The translations under genes were made by a program, and so were the position numbers. A DNA stretch of 64,000 bases from Plectrocnemia conspersa (taxonomy: Eukaryota > Arthropoda > Insecta > Trichoptera > Polycentropodidae). Positions 26,130-38,520 of this stretch are shown here, in pieces. The notes beneath the pieces were generated by a model. It was not told the DNA's origin, did not search any database, and saw only the letters and a list, made by a program, of their open reading frames with translations. The first letter of the stretch is position 1. Each line of letters begins with the position of its first letter. Location: positions 248,001 to 312,000 of the forward strand of contig VTFK01000169.1 of the NCBI GenBank assembly GCA_009617715.1, written 5' to 3'.

Positions 26130-26338
26130 CGATAACGTTCAGTCGTATTTGAAAATTTCTAGTAGGCGAATTTTTAAAATCCACCCTACACCTATACGTC
26201 CCTTCGTCGTCTAATTGCACAGACTCTATCGTAAGAGCAGCCGGTTTTGACACTGTCACAAAATACGCCCGAGGTCCAAAGGCCAAAGGGTCTGACCAAT
26301 ATAGAGCCTTGTTGAACGCCCGACCCCTAACGTCGAAG
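26130..26338 (-). CDS. Side-family Ig receptor, exon coding the second half of the V domain
   Basis: The exon is 209 bp on the minus strand. The acceptor is TTTTCAG (AG at 26340-26339) and the donor is GTGAGT (26129-26124). It begins with one base, C, that completes the split codon AG/C (Ser) from the exon at 60942. It then encodes 69 codons, from FDVRGRAFNKALYW to QIRLNVI, and ends with one base (phase 1). The motifs LDDEGTYRC, DFKNSPTRNF and the C'' strand FDVRGR are signatures of the first Ig domain of insect sidestep-family cell-surface receptors. These interact with Beat proteins in axon guidance and synapse choice. The TYRC Cys should pair with the LPC Cys of the preceding exon. The frame is intact. 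Which Side paralogue it is cannot be told here. Confidence 0.9.
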
Positions 26339-26820
26339 CTGAAAATACAAAAATAAAACACGCATTAAACACACATCCTATTGAAATATAAATTAAAATA
26401 AACTATAAAGCATTGATAATAAAGATTACGGTAATAAATCTTAAAAAATTTGTTTATGTACTGTCTACGTAGCTTAGAATATACGATTCAGATTAATTTA
26501 ATCGTAAAATAAATGGAAGCTTCGTTGCGATGTACGGATATTAGTTCGAGTAATAAAGGCACAGGCGTAGGTCAAAAATTACTACCTCGTAAATCGTGGC
26601 AAGGCAAAAATAAAAATTTTATAAAGACTTTTAAAGTATCTCGTATAAAAAATGACTATATACTATATTTAAAAACTTTTATTTTTACACTACAAATTTT
26701 TTTTTTGAGAATTAAAATAAGCATGCTTGATTTTCTATAACTGATTAGTTGTATCAGTAATTCTTTGTACTAGGTATCTTAGGTATCATCGACTAGTTTT
26801 AATTTAAATCTGATAAATTA

Positions 26821-26850
26821 CAAATTATATTTAATTATAAATATAATTTG
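26821..26850. repeat. AT-rich perfect inverted repeat
   Basis: CAAATTATATTT and AAATATAATTTG form a perfect 12-bp inverted repeat with a 6-nt spacer, about 480 bp from the exon on its 5' side in gene sense. In sequence this AT-rich it may be chance. Confidence 0.5.
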
Positions 26851-27150
26851 TAAGTTTCACCATGTTTAAACTAACAAATAGATTTGTGATGTACATGAAC
26901 TACTTAAATTTATAATACTAGTCATAAATATATAAAACCTTTGAGCATGCCATATGAATTAAGCGCATATGTCCTCGTTAAATCCCACCTAAAGCTTTAA
27001 GCGTCATAATCAAAAGCTTTTGCGGAGGACGGAGCTTTCACGTCGTAGTTTTTCATTATTTCAACACTTTCCATAATTATCGTGCTCTCTGATCCGCGGC
27101 GGGGGTTAAAGTGAAGTTAGACACCAAAATGAAGTATTATTGGCGGTCAT

Positions 27151-27275
27151 CCTAGTCTAGGCCCGCAGAGCGTGTTAGCCGGCCATAAACCGCCCCATAT
27201 TTGCACAGAATGCTATTATTGGATTAACAGGGCGGGCTTGGCCAGATTACACCGTAGATGTCCGCCTAGACTAGG
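27151..27275. repeat. 12-bp inverted repeat in a GC-richer island
   Basis: CCTAGTCTAGGC at 27151-27162 and its exact reverse complement GCCTAGACTAGG at 27264-27275 are about 100 bp apart inside the 26960-27390 island. The first 11 bases of the left arm are close to self-complementary. Possible explanations are paired binding sites or the ends of a small decayed fold-back element. No target duplication is evident. Confidence 0.55.
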
Positions 27276-28578
27276 GTGGTTCAACCCCGACACTGTGTGT
27301 GTGCAACACAAACCCCCATCGCAGGCTGGAGCTTACATACAAACATATGCTTGCGAAATAATCAGCGGTTAACTGAACGGTTGTGCGTTATCGGAAAATG
27401 ATCATTCTTGCACTCTGATTATACCTAATATATTTAAATTTAAAGTCATTTCCATTTCTTAGTTTTAAATTTAAACATCTTAATTACAAAATATTTTATA
27501 TAAAGGAAGTATTTTATTTTAATGTTTTATATTTATAAACTGCAAATTCAAAGTATAGAAAGTATTTTTATATTATTTTATAATGTAATTAAATTATATA
27601 ATAATTTATATGTTTTATAGCTAAACGTCAATGGGCCTTGAATATTAAATAATATAATATAAATAAAGCAAATACTAATATTTTATACCTATAAATATCT
27701 CGTTGAAACCAATATGTACATACATATGATTTATGTCAATTATCGACTGAGACAGTGAAAGCAGACACTTTCCACCTCACATAATTCCAGGTCTACCCAA
27801 CAAAATAATAGAGTTTAACCAGCCAGCTAGACGACAAAGCTACGAAAATAAACACGTTTATATTGTACTAAATTTAGAAAATAATTTGAATGTTAGATAT
27901 ATTGAACAAGCGAAAATTAAATTTAACCGATAGGGGTTAGAAAAGTTAATGAAATTATGTTTAGATACGATTTTACTAAAACGGTTAGTGAAATCATATA
28001 ATATATGCTTGTAAAAAACACATTTACTGTAACAGATATACTAACTACCAGAAATACAGAACTTTGAAAAAAAGAAAAAATAAAGTAATAAAAAGACCAA
28101 AAAATTACTTACTTATTAATTTAGATTTTATGCTTTATATAATCAAAAGTTTTTTAAAAATCATAAATTAAAATTATAATCCAAACGAGTGAAAATACAG
28201 CATTGTAAAAATAATACAATAAAAATGATCTGTTAAAGTTCAAGATGACTTTTGTACTCCCTTTATAACAAATCAAGTATAAAATCTAGATAAGGTTCAG
28301 ATATAGTTTTAATTTATTAAACCCATATACACACTAAATAGTTAGAATTGTTTGTATATTAAATATGAAAAACTGGATTGAAAACTATAACGTTGCACAA
28401 CGTTCAATTTATTATAAAAATATTAGCATTCGATGTCCATTTTTACATATAAATATTAGTTTTAATTTAACAAGTTTCTGACTTATATATAATAGTATCA
28501 AAATTACAAATAATGTTCTTGTCTAAAATTATGACCACAAATGTTTTTATTCTTATTTTTTATAATATTGTAGCTAAT

Positions 28579-28676
28579 AATTGTAAACATAAAAATGGTT
28601 ATAAACCAGTAACATGTATATTATGTATAATTAATATAGCTATCTAAATTAATAAAATAAACGTATTTAAAAAATC
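28579..28676 (+). mobile_element. Jockey-like LINE 3' tail fossil
   Basis: ATTGTAAACATAAAAATGG, TATAAACCAGTAACATGTAT and an AATAAAATAAACGTATTTAA end match the tail at 9552-9642 over most of its first 45 bp. The block has a polyadenylation-like AATAAA and an A-rich finish, as expected for the 3' end of a Jockey-type retrotransposon in plus orientation. No RT coding could be read upstream. Confidence 0.45.
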
Positions 28677-29397
28677 AAATCAAAATTATCTAAAAACATT
28701 AACTAACTTTTTTGTGATATTTTAATAAACTTAGCACCTAGCTATTTAATAAAAAAATATGCTTACAAAGAAACACAAAAAAGTTATGATTATATCACAA
28801 TACATTTAAACGTGTGGTCGATTTTAAATAATTTGGTAGAGAGTATAATAAGAGCATTTAAATTACTATGTATTATTCGAAGGTAAATAAAATAATATTA
28901 TTACTTTAATATTATTCATCTAATAAAATAAGCTAAGTTTTAATTTATTTGTTTTTGATGGAAAAATGTAAAAGCAATTATAACAGCGTGAATCCAGTTG
29001 AAGCAACTTACTTGCATATTCATATAAAACGTCGACTTGTGTATATTAATTAATAATCACAAGAAAACTAAATTTTTGTATTTAAAAAAATAAACAACCC
29101 AATTAAAACAATACACACAGTACGGTTCAATGTCAACGCTCGCACGAAACCCAAAGTCACGTGATCGGTATACAGTTTATTTTTTTAGTTTGCATATTTA
29201 GCTAACAAAACTTGTAATAAAACGCGACAGGGTACGATTTAAATTTTTTTCACAAAGGCAAAAATCGACAATCTCATAAAATTGTATTATACTTTTCTAC
29301 TTCTTCGAAACCTCTACGCTACGTAAGACGCGAGTCACGTTATGTTGATTTACATAAAACATTTTCCGCCGTGCGATTAATGAGCGGCGAAAGGGGT

Positions 29398-29420
29398 AAC
29401 GTTACGTTACGTTACGTTAA
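29398..29420. repeat. Short GTTAC tandem repeat
   Basis: Four units of GTTAC/GTTAA follow TAAC at 29398-29420, next to a CpG-bearing island. This is a small microsatellite. Confidence 0.8.
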
Positions 29421-29779
29421 ATATGTGTTGTACGTGAACGTTGACCCCGTGGCAAATTCAATTTTTCAGCGATGCCCGAAATTTGTCACGCTCGAAGGCC
29501 GAAGGTCTGCGAGTCCTGGCGCGGTTGTGTGTTAATTAATCGCTTCAGGTGTTTAAACGACGCGTTAAATTTCATGTTACCGAATAATTAATAACAAAAA
29601 ACAACGTATATGGACTTTTAAATCGTTTATAAATAATATGTTACTCACAATTTTACTCTAGATATGGATTGATATGCGCTGGTTTAAAAATTACATGTAT
29701 AGAAAATGTAGAAGTGAAGTTCACAAAGTTCTAAAAATAAGTATTTAAATGCTAACTGTAGATAAAATATACTGATTTT

Positions 29780-30181
29780 TTAGTTTTTTTTAAATCGATT
29801 GTTAGATATACTTATTAAAAATTGTGAAAATTGTAAAACCATGAAAAACGCAGTTAATTTAGAGTTAAGAACTGTCATTTTTTCCTTTGGAAGGAAGGAA
29901 ACAAAACAACACAAATCACCTATTGAGTATGATACATTAAATAGTACCGAGTATTCTTGAGTCAACCGATCTAAAACAAAGGTAGAACGAGTATTAAAGT
30001 GGTCGACTGAATGCACAGTCAATGAATACAATATTGCTAATACAAAAAAATATTGATATACGTTTGACCATAGTATATAATGAAGTGGGTCAGTTCTAAT
30101 ACAATTCGTATGATGCTTCATGACCTTTTGGGAGAACATCATGTTTTTGTGCCACCAGTATTCATAGGATGAATATTTCAC
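29780..30181 (-). other. Unrecognised 133-codon open frame
   Basis: This is the longest open stretch in the AT-rich intron outside mobile elements. It begins MKYSSYEYWWHKNMMFSQ (an alternative start codon is likely) and is hydrophobic and aromatic-rich. The opposite strand also stays partly open, with EHHVFVPPVFIG near 30140. I do not recognise a domain on either strand. It may be chance, or the decayed body of a mobile element. There is no codon or splice evidence that it is a host exon. Confidence 0.2.
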
Positions 30182-32605
30182 TTGACATTATTTGGTGTTG
30201 TGATGTTCTAAAAAGCTAATTTATTAAATAGCGGCAACAAGAGGAAATACTAAATATCTCTTGCAATGCTTTTAAATAAATATTAGTTTTAAATTCTTAC
30301 TTTTCGCAAAGTATGTTGTAGTATCCTTTTTTAAGCGGAATATATAAAATATATAAATATATAAAAGTTGAATATATAAAACATACGCGATAAAGTCTCA
30401 AAGGTGCTGGGATTTATCTTGCTACTCATAAGAGATTGAGAGCACTGTGTTCCTTGTCTATAATCACTCAGTTCAAAATACCCTTGAGCAGTTAGCAGTA
30501 CCGAAGAATAAGTAGCACTCAGGGCAAAGTCTGAATTTTCCCCTAACCCCAAAATAATAAATAAATATTGTGTTACATGTATAATAAAATATACATATAA
30601 AGTTCAAATTTTCGTTGTTGTTGGGTGTGTGAATTTAAACTGCCAAAAAACTGATTTTGAATATTAATCTTTTGATGATTATGCTGATTTAAATGTTGGA
30701 CCTTCTATATAAATAAGACACACACATTTTGATTTCTGTAATTAAATAATGAGAGGTAGATTTCTTTAATCTACTAACGTAGAGGCACTCTTGTTAGGAC
30801 TTACATACAGTATCTTTATAAAAAAATTAAAGAAACACAAAACCACCCTTCTCTACAAAATTGTCCTCTCCCATATTTATTACTAAAATTAACTAAGCTA
30901 CAATTATTTTTATAAACTTTGTCAGTCACTTGTGGCAAAAAATCTATTTTATTCTAAAAGTTATCTTTCTTGCCTTTAGGAAAGCAAAATCGTCTATAAC
31001 TCTGTCTATTATATAATAATTGTGTTACTTTGTTTTTAATTGTAAGTATACACAAACTGTATGAGACATTGCATATCTTAAATAGTTTTAATAGTATTTT
31101 TTCCATAAATCACTGGTTACTGAAATATTTATTTAAGTTTGCCGGCAAATTAATTTGTGAAATTTATTAAAAAAAACAAAAAGGTTTATTATTAGGGAAT
31201 TTTTATATAAAGGCTGAGAAAATTTTAGGAAATAATTAGGATTGTAAAATATGGACCCTTTTTATCATCTTTAATATGTTTTTCTACACAATTAAGCTGC
31301 AGATATAGTAAAAATCGGTTCGCATTTTTACTGACTATTGTAATGTCCTTCTAAACTATAACAACTGTGTGTAATCTGAAAAATCAGATTTTATAGATGA
31401 TCACTGAGTATTTTAATGTTTTGTTATAGACACAGGTAAATTCGACATAAGTATTTTTCATATGTAATACAATCGGAAGAAATGGAAAAGTTCTAACATT
31501 CGTTTAAAACTTGTATTTAAAGTGCAAATTTGTAATAAATATTCAGCGCCCGGGGTCGCCTTTTCCATTACCTCCTTCCTTCGCACGGCTCTACCCTTGG
31601 GCTTGCTTTTATGTATTAACAGAAAGAGTAGCAATGATTTCGTTTGTTGAAAATCAAGTATTTCGTTTGTTGAAAAACGCTAACGATCCTTTAAATAAAA
31701 AAATCTAAGCTGGGTCAGTGGATAAGTAAAGATCGATCAACTTGTTCATTGATATTAAATAAAGACTCAGGTCGAAATATTGTAGTCCATAAGATCTAGA
31801 CTGGTAAATCAGTGGCTACGGATTTGAGCCACAGTAGCAAGCTCGAATTAATGCACTATTATTCAAATACGTTACTTTGCCCCAGCTACAAAGTGACGTC
31901 AACTGATTATAAACTATAATACACTTAATAATTTATAATAAATTATATAGATGTCACTAATTGCCAGACTTTGAGTCTGGTGCTAATTATTTACTTGTAG
32001 GTATTCGTTATGTCTTATTGACCTACCTATTTGGTACAGATTAATCCTGTTGTAACGCATTTGTCAGATTCCAACAGTAGGATTAAAAACCCTTATTGCC
32101 TTAAATGCACATTTGTGCGTAAACAAAAATATCGTAAAACAGAATAAAGAATAAAAATTATTTAAATAAAAATATGATACTGTAAAAGGATTTTTAAATG
32201 TCTTTAAAACAAATCAAGTATTAATTTTAAACCAAATCGTTACCTTCTTTAAAATTTATTAGAATTATTTACTTTTATATACTTCTAATAAAATAAAATC
32301 CAATACTAAGTTATGTGCACAGCATTACAGGCATTTTAACAAGCAAATACAAAGTTAAAGTAATCAGGAAATCCGTTGTAAAATATTAGAATAATAATAA
32401 TATTTAAGTTTACAAACACGGGTCTCAAAGTTAGGTTCGTCGGAATAAATTACTTTTGCAAAATCTTTTAGGTCTATATTTTTTCTGAAAGCCACAACAT
32501 ATAGAATTTTCCGCCTCTGAGTATAACTTTTTTGCCCCTTCTGCATACCGTTTACAAACATTGCAAGAGCCACCTCAGTGGTTTCTAAGGGATTTGCAAT
32601 GCAAC

Positions 32606-32662
32606 ATTGCTTTATAATTGTTTATAAAACTTCAATTCTTTTATAAACAATTATAAAGCAAT
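32606..32662. repeat. Perfect 24-bp hairpin
   Basis: The arm ATTGCTTTATAATTGTTTAT plus AAAA (32606-32629) is the exact reverse complement of 32639-32662, around the 9-nt loop CTTCAATTC. The 57-nt fold-back is about the length of a compact pre-miRNA, but its perfect, AU-only stem is not typical of conserved miRNAs. A partial third copy (CTATAAAGCTTTTATAAA) follows at about 32669-32686. It may be a tiny fold-back element or a hairpin small-RNA source. Confidence 0.7.
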
Positions 32663-35410
32663 TAAAAACTATAAAGCTTTTATAAATATATAGTTTATGA
32701 CTATTAAAACCTATTGAATATATTATAAGAATAAATATTTCCACTTAAATATCAATTAAGCACTATTAGAACCCTTCGAAGCAACGCAGCAAAAAAACAC
32801 AAAACGGCCGTTTTAATAATCGCAGAGCAGCATTAATCTTGCGGCCCGTGGGGCGGACTGGAATGTGTGTAATTTGCTTGACCCGGTTATCGGTTCATCC
32901 CGTTCAATTTGTTAATTTCCAGCAAAATTTCCCGCCGCCAACCAAAATTTTTAAACCCGCCCACACCATTGGCGAAAGCGAAAGAAAATTGGAAATAAAA
33001 ACTCCCCTGCTGCTGCGGAAAACGTGAAAATGGGGATGATTCATAATGTCATGCGGAAAAAGTGTATCATTAATTTTGACTGTAATACTACTACTTCGTA
33101 ACTTCGTATTTATCATTTTTCATACGCACACGTATAGCATATAGGTCAGGTCGAAGGTTTTTAATACATTTGTTCAACATAAATTTTTTTTTTATAAATA
33201 TACCGTTTCATGTTTTTTTTTGTAATATTATAAGATTTATTTTTTTATTTTAGTTGCATATAATAATACCTATTAGGATATATTACTTTTAGATTTTTAT
33301 TTAAATTTTATTGTTTTAGAATATAACATACTTTTAAGGATATAACTTGTCAATTTTTCATTAGCATAATATGTTGCAGGCTAGTATCAACGGCCATAAC
33401 TCGTTAAAACGTAAATTAAGAAATAACGAAATTCATTCCAGGATTAACCTAATATAATAGCATTCAAAATATTCAGAGCTAGTGCTGCGGTGTGAACCGG
33501 TGCATTTTTGTGTTGAATTAGGTAATGTTTAATGGTGGTAAAAAAAAAATTTGATAGCAATTTATTTTGGGATTGCTTTATATTATTTTGAAATATTGTT
33601 TTTTGAGCCCGTAAATGAGTTTCTAACTTTTATCGTCTTGCGTTTGCTTTCTTTTTATATACGCAGCACGTGCAGAGGATTTAATAGCGCAATATTTGTT
33701 TATCTATATTAATTATTGAAAACCATGGCCTATTCTACTCCTTGCTTAATGACGGTTTTTATTTTCTTTCTATTTTATATTTACGACAATATTCCAATAC
33801 AATTTTTTTCCATGTCGTCATTGCTACAAACAAAGGGTTGTATGATGGAATTAAACAGGGAAAAATGATACGTTATAAAATTACACCGCGAAAAATTACG
33901 AAAGAAGGAATTTACACATAGAAATATTTACACAGCACATATTACACAACGAAAAAAACAATAATTTTGCTATTCTCTAGTATCATACTTTATCCTTTGG
34001 GTGTGCATATACAATATCAAATGTATTCTATTAGTGAAAAAAAGTGATAATATTTTTTTATTAAATATTATATTAATCTGAAGCACTGTTTTTTAAATGT
34101 ATGTTTAATATCAAAATTTAAATTAATAAATTTTGAAAATAGAAAATTTCATTAAAATATTGTATGTTGTCTTTAACTTGAATGAATTTCACTTCTATTT
34201 CAAATTCTTGTATTTTTTTCTCATTTTTAAGTTATTTTTCTTGTAAATTAAGGAAAATGTACTATACCAAAAAAAAAACAATTTAATTGTAAAATATTTT
34301 TTAAAAAGAATCATTTTATGATAGCAATTAATTATATAAATGCACAAATATACATTTGTTGTTCTAGCTTAGATATTTTATAGCACATCAAAATAATAAC
34401 TAGATAATATAATAATAATGCAGTGTGTAATTTATTGCATATGTAATTTTTAAATTGTGTATATGTTTTCCATGTATTATGAAGTCATTGTTTGATTTTA
34501 TCGACAGTAATTCGGTAGTGTAATTTTATTTTGCCACTAAACAAAGATATGAGGACGTTAAGTCAGATTTTTTATTTACAGACTATAATGACTTGAACTT
34601 TTATATTGAATTTCTTAAATATTCTAATTACAATAAAATCAATATTTGTAATGCGTTATTTAAAATGATTTATCTTAAGCGTATGAATTGCTTGAAAGCG
34701 ATTCGCCAGATACGTAAAGAACTCTAAGAACTAGTTCAAGATTGTACTTTGAATATATTGAGTTTCGATAATATAAGCCATGTTTTATTTATGATCCACA
34801 TACCATATTCCGATCGTGCGCTCAAGTAGTATCGGCATCAAGTTATAACTGGGAAAATTGTGTATGGGCACATAGAATACAAAATAAATTATAAATATAT
34901 ACACACAAGTGGTAAAAATTATTGTAATCCAATGTTTTTTTTTTCTATACGTATATTACGATTTATAGGTGTGCCATAGGGGTTATTTGCACTAATGGCT
35001 CCATCCCTTTTGTACATAAACCGGCAAACCACGTTCAACAACAATCAAGTTCAAACAGACCATAAGCACTCAACGTTGCCAGCACCAATTTTAAAATTAC
35101 AGGTGCGCTAAGCTTTAACTGCATGTGGGGTGCCAAGAAAACCGCAGTTTCTCTATTTTTTTTTGTAAAGTTTAAAGTGCCTTGTTTGGCTTTAGATAAT
35201 ATTTTTTTTTAAATATGCTATTTGTATTTACAAAAAATATTTTATATTATTTATTCACGTTGTTCATATTTCAATTAATACTATAATACAATTTACATAT
35301 ATTGATTAGTTAACTTTTAAATAGTCCCCTTGGTCAGAATTATAATCAAAAAGCTTATCTATGAATAAAAATTGGTTTCTTAATTAAAATTAACATTATT
35401 GATTCATGAT

Positions 35411-35433
35411 AAAAAAAAAAAAAAAAAAAAAAT
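35411..35433 (+). repeat. A23 homopolymer
   Basis: This is a run of 23 A followed by TTATTATTTTC. No retroelement body was recognised upstream and no flanking duplication was found, so it is a simple repeat or the remnant tail of an unrecognised insertion. Confidence 0.8.
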
Positions 35434-38280
35434 TATTATTTTCTATTAACGACATATTTTAATTTAGTTTATTGCACTTTTTTAGCAAAAATATGTTGTT
35501 TAGTGTAATTTTCTTGCTATATTTCATACAATAACCATCGTAACATTATACAATATTCAAACATTAAATCTCTAAGCGCCCCATCATATCGCGTTTTTAG
35601 CTCACCCGCAAACCATGCACGACAGACTAAATAATAGCATATATTTAATGCATGAATAGCAGGAAAAAGACCTAGCTAGCGTCTAAGGCGTATCGTTAAA
35701 TCTGAATTCTTCGGGGAACATCCCAGATATGAAGGCGCACGATAAAAGCGGCGATGATGATGATGATAATTACAATAATGATAGCGTGTAAGCCCCCCGG
35801 GGAGTGGGGATGAGAGGAGAGGGGTGCTCGGTGGCATAGCCCCATTTCACGGACGGGGGCCTTATATGTAAATCGGTTACACAACACCACCATTAAAACT
35901 AGATGCCCGATAACGGTGTTTGTTGTATGGAGTGTTTACATGACCGCGTCTACGTGCCCTACGTGGCCAGTCTTACGGGACCCTTACTATATGTGTGTAT
36001 GTAATATACTTTCGCCTCCTGTTAATTATAAGGGAGTGTTTGTACGCGAAGAATAGGAAAACGCCCTTCATATCTATTCACCTGGATGACACGGCCGTAT
36101 TTCGCTAAACATATATTTGAACGCGAAAATTTATGCTCGAATTTAAATGGGAGCACGTAACGTATGCGCGGTACGTTATAAAGCCAAGATCACACGAAAG
36201 AAGCTTATGTTTGGGTGAGTGGTTTTATTAATGGCGTTGAGATATGATAATGAGTTGATTGAGTTCGGGCGAAATACATTTAAAGCGATGCTATCTTTCT
36301 GTATTCAATTGCCCATGCAATCAAATTTCATTTATTAAAATCGTATACAGGTTTCAAGATATTCTGTCAGTCATAGTATATGCATTAGTCCATAGAGATA
36401 TACTGTAACATGTTAAGTGGTCTATATTGATTTAAAAAAATCAGATCATTAAGAAATGTTGTATATATTTTATATATTGACTAAATATTTTCTAATATCA
36501 TTAGTCCTAGAAAATCAACAAGAAATAGTGACAACAAGACAAAATATCAAAGTACTACTTTTTTAGATACATAAGAATAAACTCAATATTTTTTTATTTA
36601 GAACATTTAATAAAATTTATTTAAACAAACCGAACAACAATGAATTGAATTTAATTTTGGTCTAAATATAAAATAAAAAAGCAGCGTTATTAAATGGAGT
36701 GCATTAACAAATTAAAGTTGTAGCTGTATATGCAAATTTTATTTATTTCATGTAAAAAAAATAATAAATGTTTATTTAACTATATTTAAACAGTATATTT
36801 ATATTGAAAAGCCTTTAAATAAAAGGATTAAAAACTTTATAATACAAATATTTATTATCTGTTTAACGCTATACTTGTAATTGTAACGATTATTTATTAA
36901 ATTAGACAAGTCACATATTTATTGGGTTGTTGATTATCAAATAGATAATTTTTACTCAGTGATTTTTAAAAAAAAATTTTTTTTTTTTTTGACGGGTGTT
37001 ATGTTATTTATTTATTTTTACTCTTTTTCAGTAAGATTTGTATTAATTTATATTTTTTACGTTAACTTTTTTTTTGTACGAGTTCAAATCTTAATACAAT
37101 ACGACAAATGTCACAAGAAATTGCAATTTGGAATTTTGCGAGGGTTTAGTCAGAGATCTTAATGGTTTTGTTTTCAAAAAAATGTTTTGCTGATATTAAC
37201 CTTGAAAATAAGCCATGTGAAAAATAATCAATAACTGTCCGGACAATTGTAGCACACTTAGACGGGTTCTCTTGCGTCCGTTTCATGACATCTAGATAAA
37301 GGAAAAAAATGGACAAATATGTACTACATGAACAAATCGAAAGGCAAAAACAGCAACGTTATAAAGTCTGTACTTCTTCAGTACTATAAAATAATAGATT
37401 AGATATAATAAAATGGATTTTCTATGATAACCAGAAGGTACTGGAACAACGGTTAGACAGCAAAGAAGCTCGGAAAAATGCTTTTTGAATCGAAATTTTA
37501 CCTAAAAAATATAGTTACAGTGGGATGGTATTCTGAGGAAATTATTTATAAATCGTTTACTAAACCAGGTGAAACTATTACAGCATAATAATAAAATAGA
37601 AAAATTTATAATGCGCACAGAAAAATATGTAACAATGCAGTAATATAATGCAAAACCTTATACTTTTCTAAATACCGTTGCAAAATTAAAAAAATTAGGA
37701 TTAGAAATTTTAGTAAATTTTACCTAACAAATTATTACTTCTTTAAATATTTTGACTTATTTACTTGTGTAGGTCACCTATGTAGGTTTTTATTAGCTAC
37801 TAAATTGTACAAATTATGTGACAACGATTTATTTAAATTATTGGCCGTGGTTCTGGAGAGAAGTTCACGGATAGTGCTGGATGGCCAAAATATAGCTGTT
37901 CGGCTCGCGTTTTGATCTTAGCTCGGTTCCTGCTGTGGTGGATTGCGGACGTCCAGGGGTTCTGCGACAGGATGAAGTTCCAGGCAGGCGTCTCGTAAGT
38001 CTTCGCTGGCGTAGGGTGGAATGCCGATGGCAAGAGTGATGTGTCTTTGTCTGGAAATTAAATTAGTAGACTTCCGTCAATGTTTTGCGCAATTGACGGT
38101 TTTGGTCCTCACGCAATTCACGATTGCAAGGTGCAATATTCGTCATCCTGGATTTTATTATAAAATACTATGACATATTAAAATTAAGATGTCGTTTCCT
38201 TTTGCGTGGGATTGTCGGTTTCGAACTAGTTTGTTTATTTTAATCCAGGAAGACGTAAAATGTTATTGCTCTGTTTGCAG

Positions 38281-38520
38281 ATTCCCATAATTTTTCGCAC
38301 TTGATTAGCAGATCCGTGTGTGGGCGAGGGGTCGATTAGACATGGGAAACTGTTTCATCGCCTTGTCTGAAGAATATTTTAATTAAGACGACTTAAAATA
38401 ACGGTTGTTAATTTTTATCGCTGTTCCCGAAAGCTCCCCTATTTCTTTGCCGCGCTTGATTAGTACATCCGCGACGCGTCGGCGAGGGGTTGATTCGATA
38501 TGGGAAGCTATTTTATTCTT
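38281..38520. repeat. Degenerate direct repeat of about 80 bp
   Basis: Copy one (about 38281-38360) and copy two (about 38434-38520) share CTTGATTAG, ATCCG, GGCGAGGGGT, GATT and ATGGGAA in order, with scattered differences, at an offset of about 153 bp. The block lies at the end of an unusual GC-richer stretch (37840-38530) whose minus strand is open for 66 codons (37833-38033) but matches nothing known. This is a diverged local duplication, either inside a decayed mobile element or of a regulatory module. Confidence 0.6.

Noticed and set aside
31706..31790. tRNA-like A box (TGGGTCAGTGGA) and a B-box-like GGTCGAAAT, possible SINE head
   Set aside because: The B box lacks a base, the spacing is long, no cloverleaf folds, and no poly(A) or duplication follows.
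32364..32573. Minus-strand frame with SDEPNFE, possible Tc1-type transposase
   Set aside because: Only a few residues agree. The flanking catalytic and terminal-repeat context is missing.
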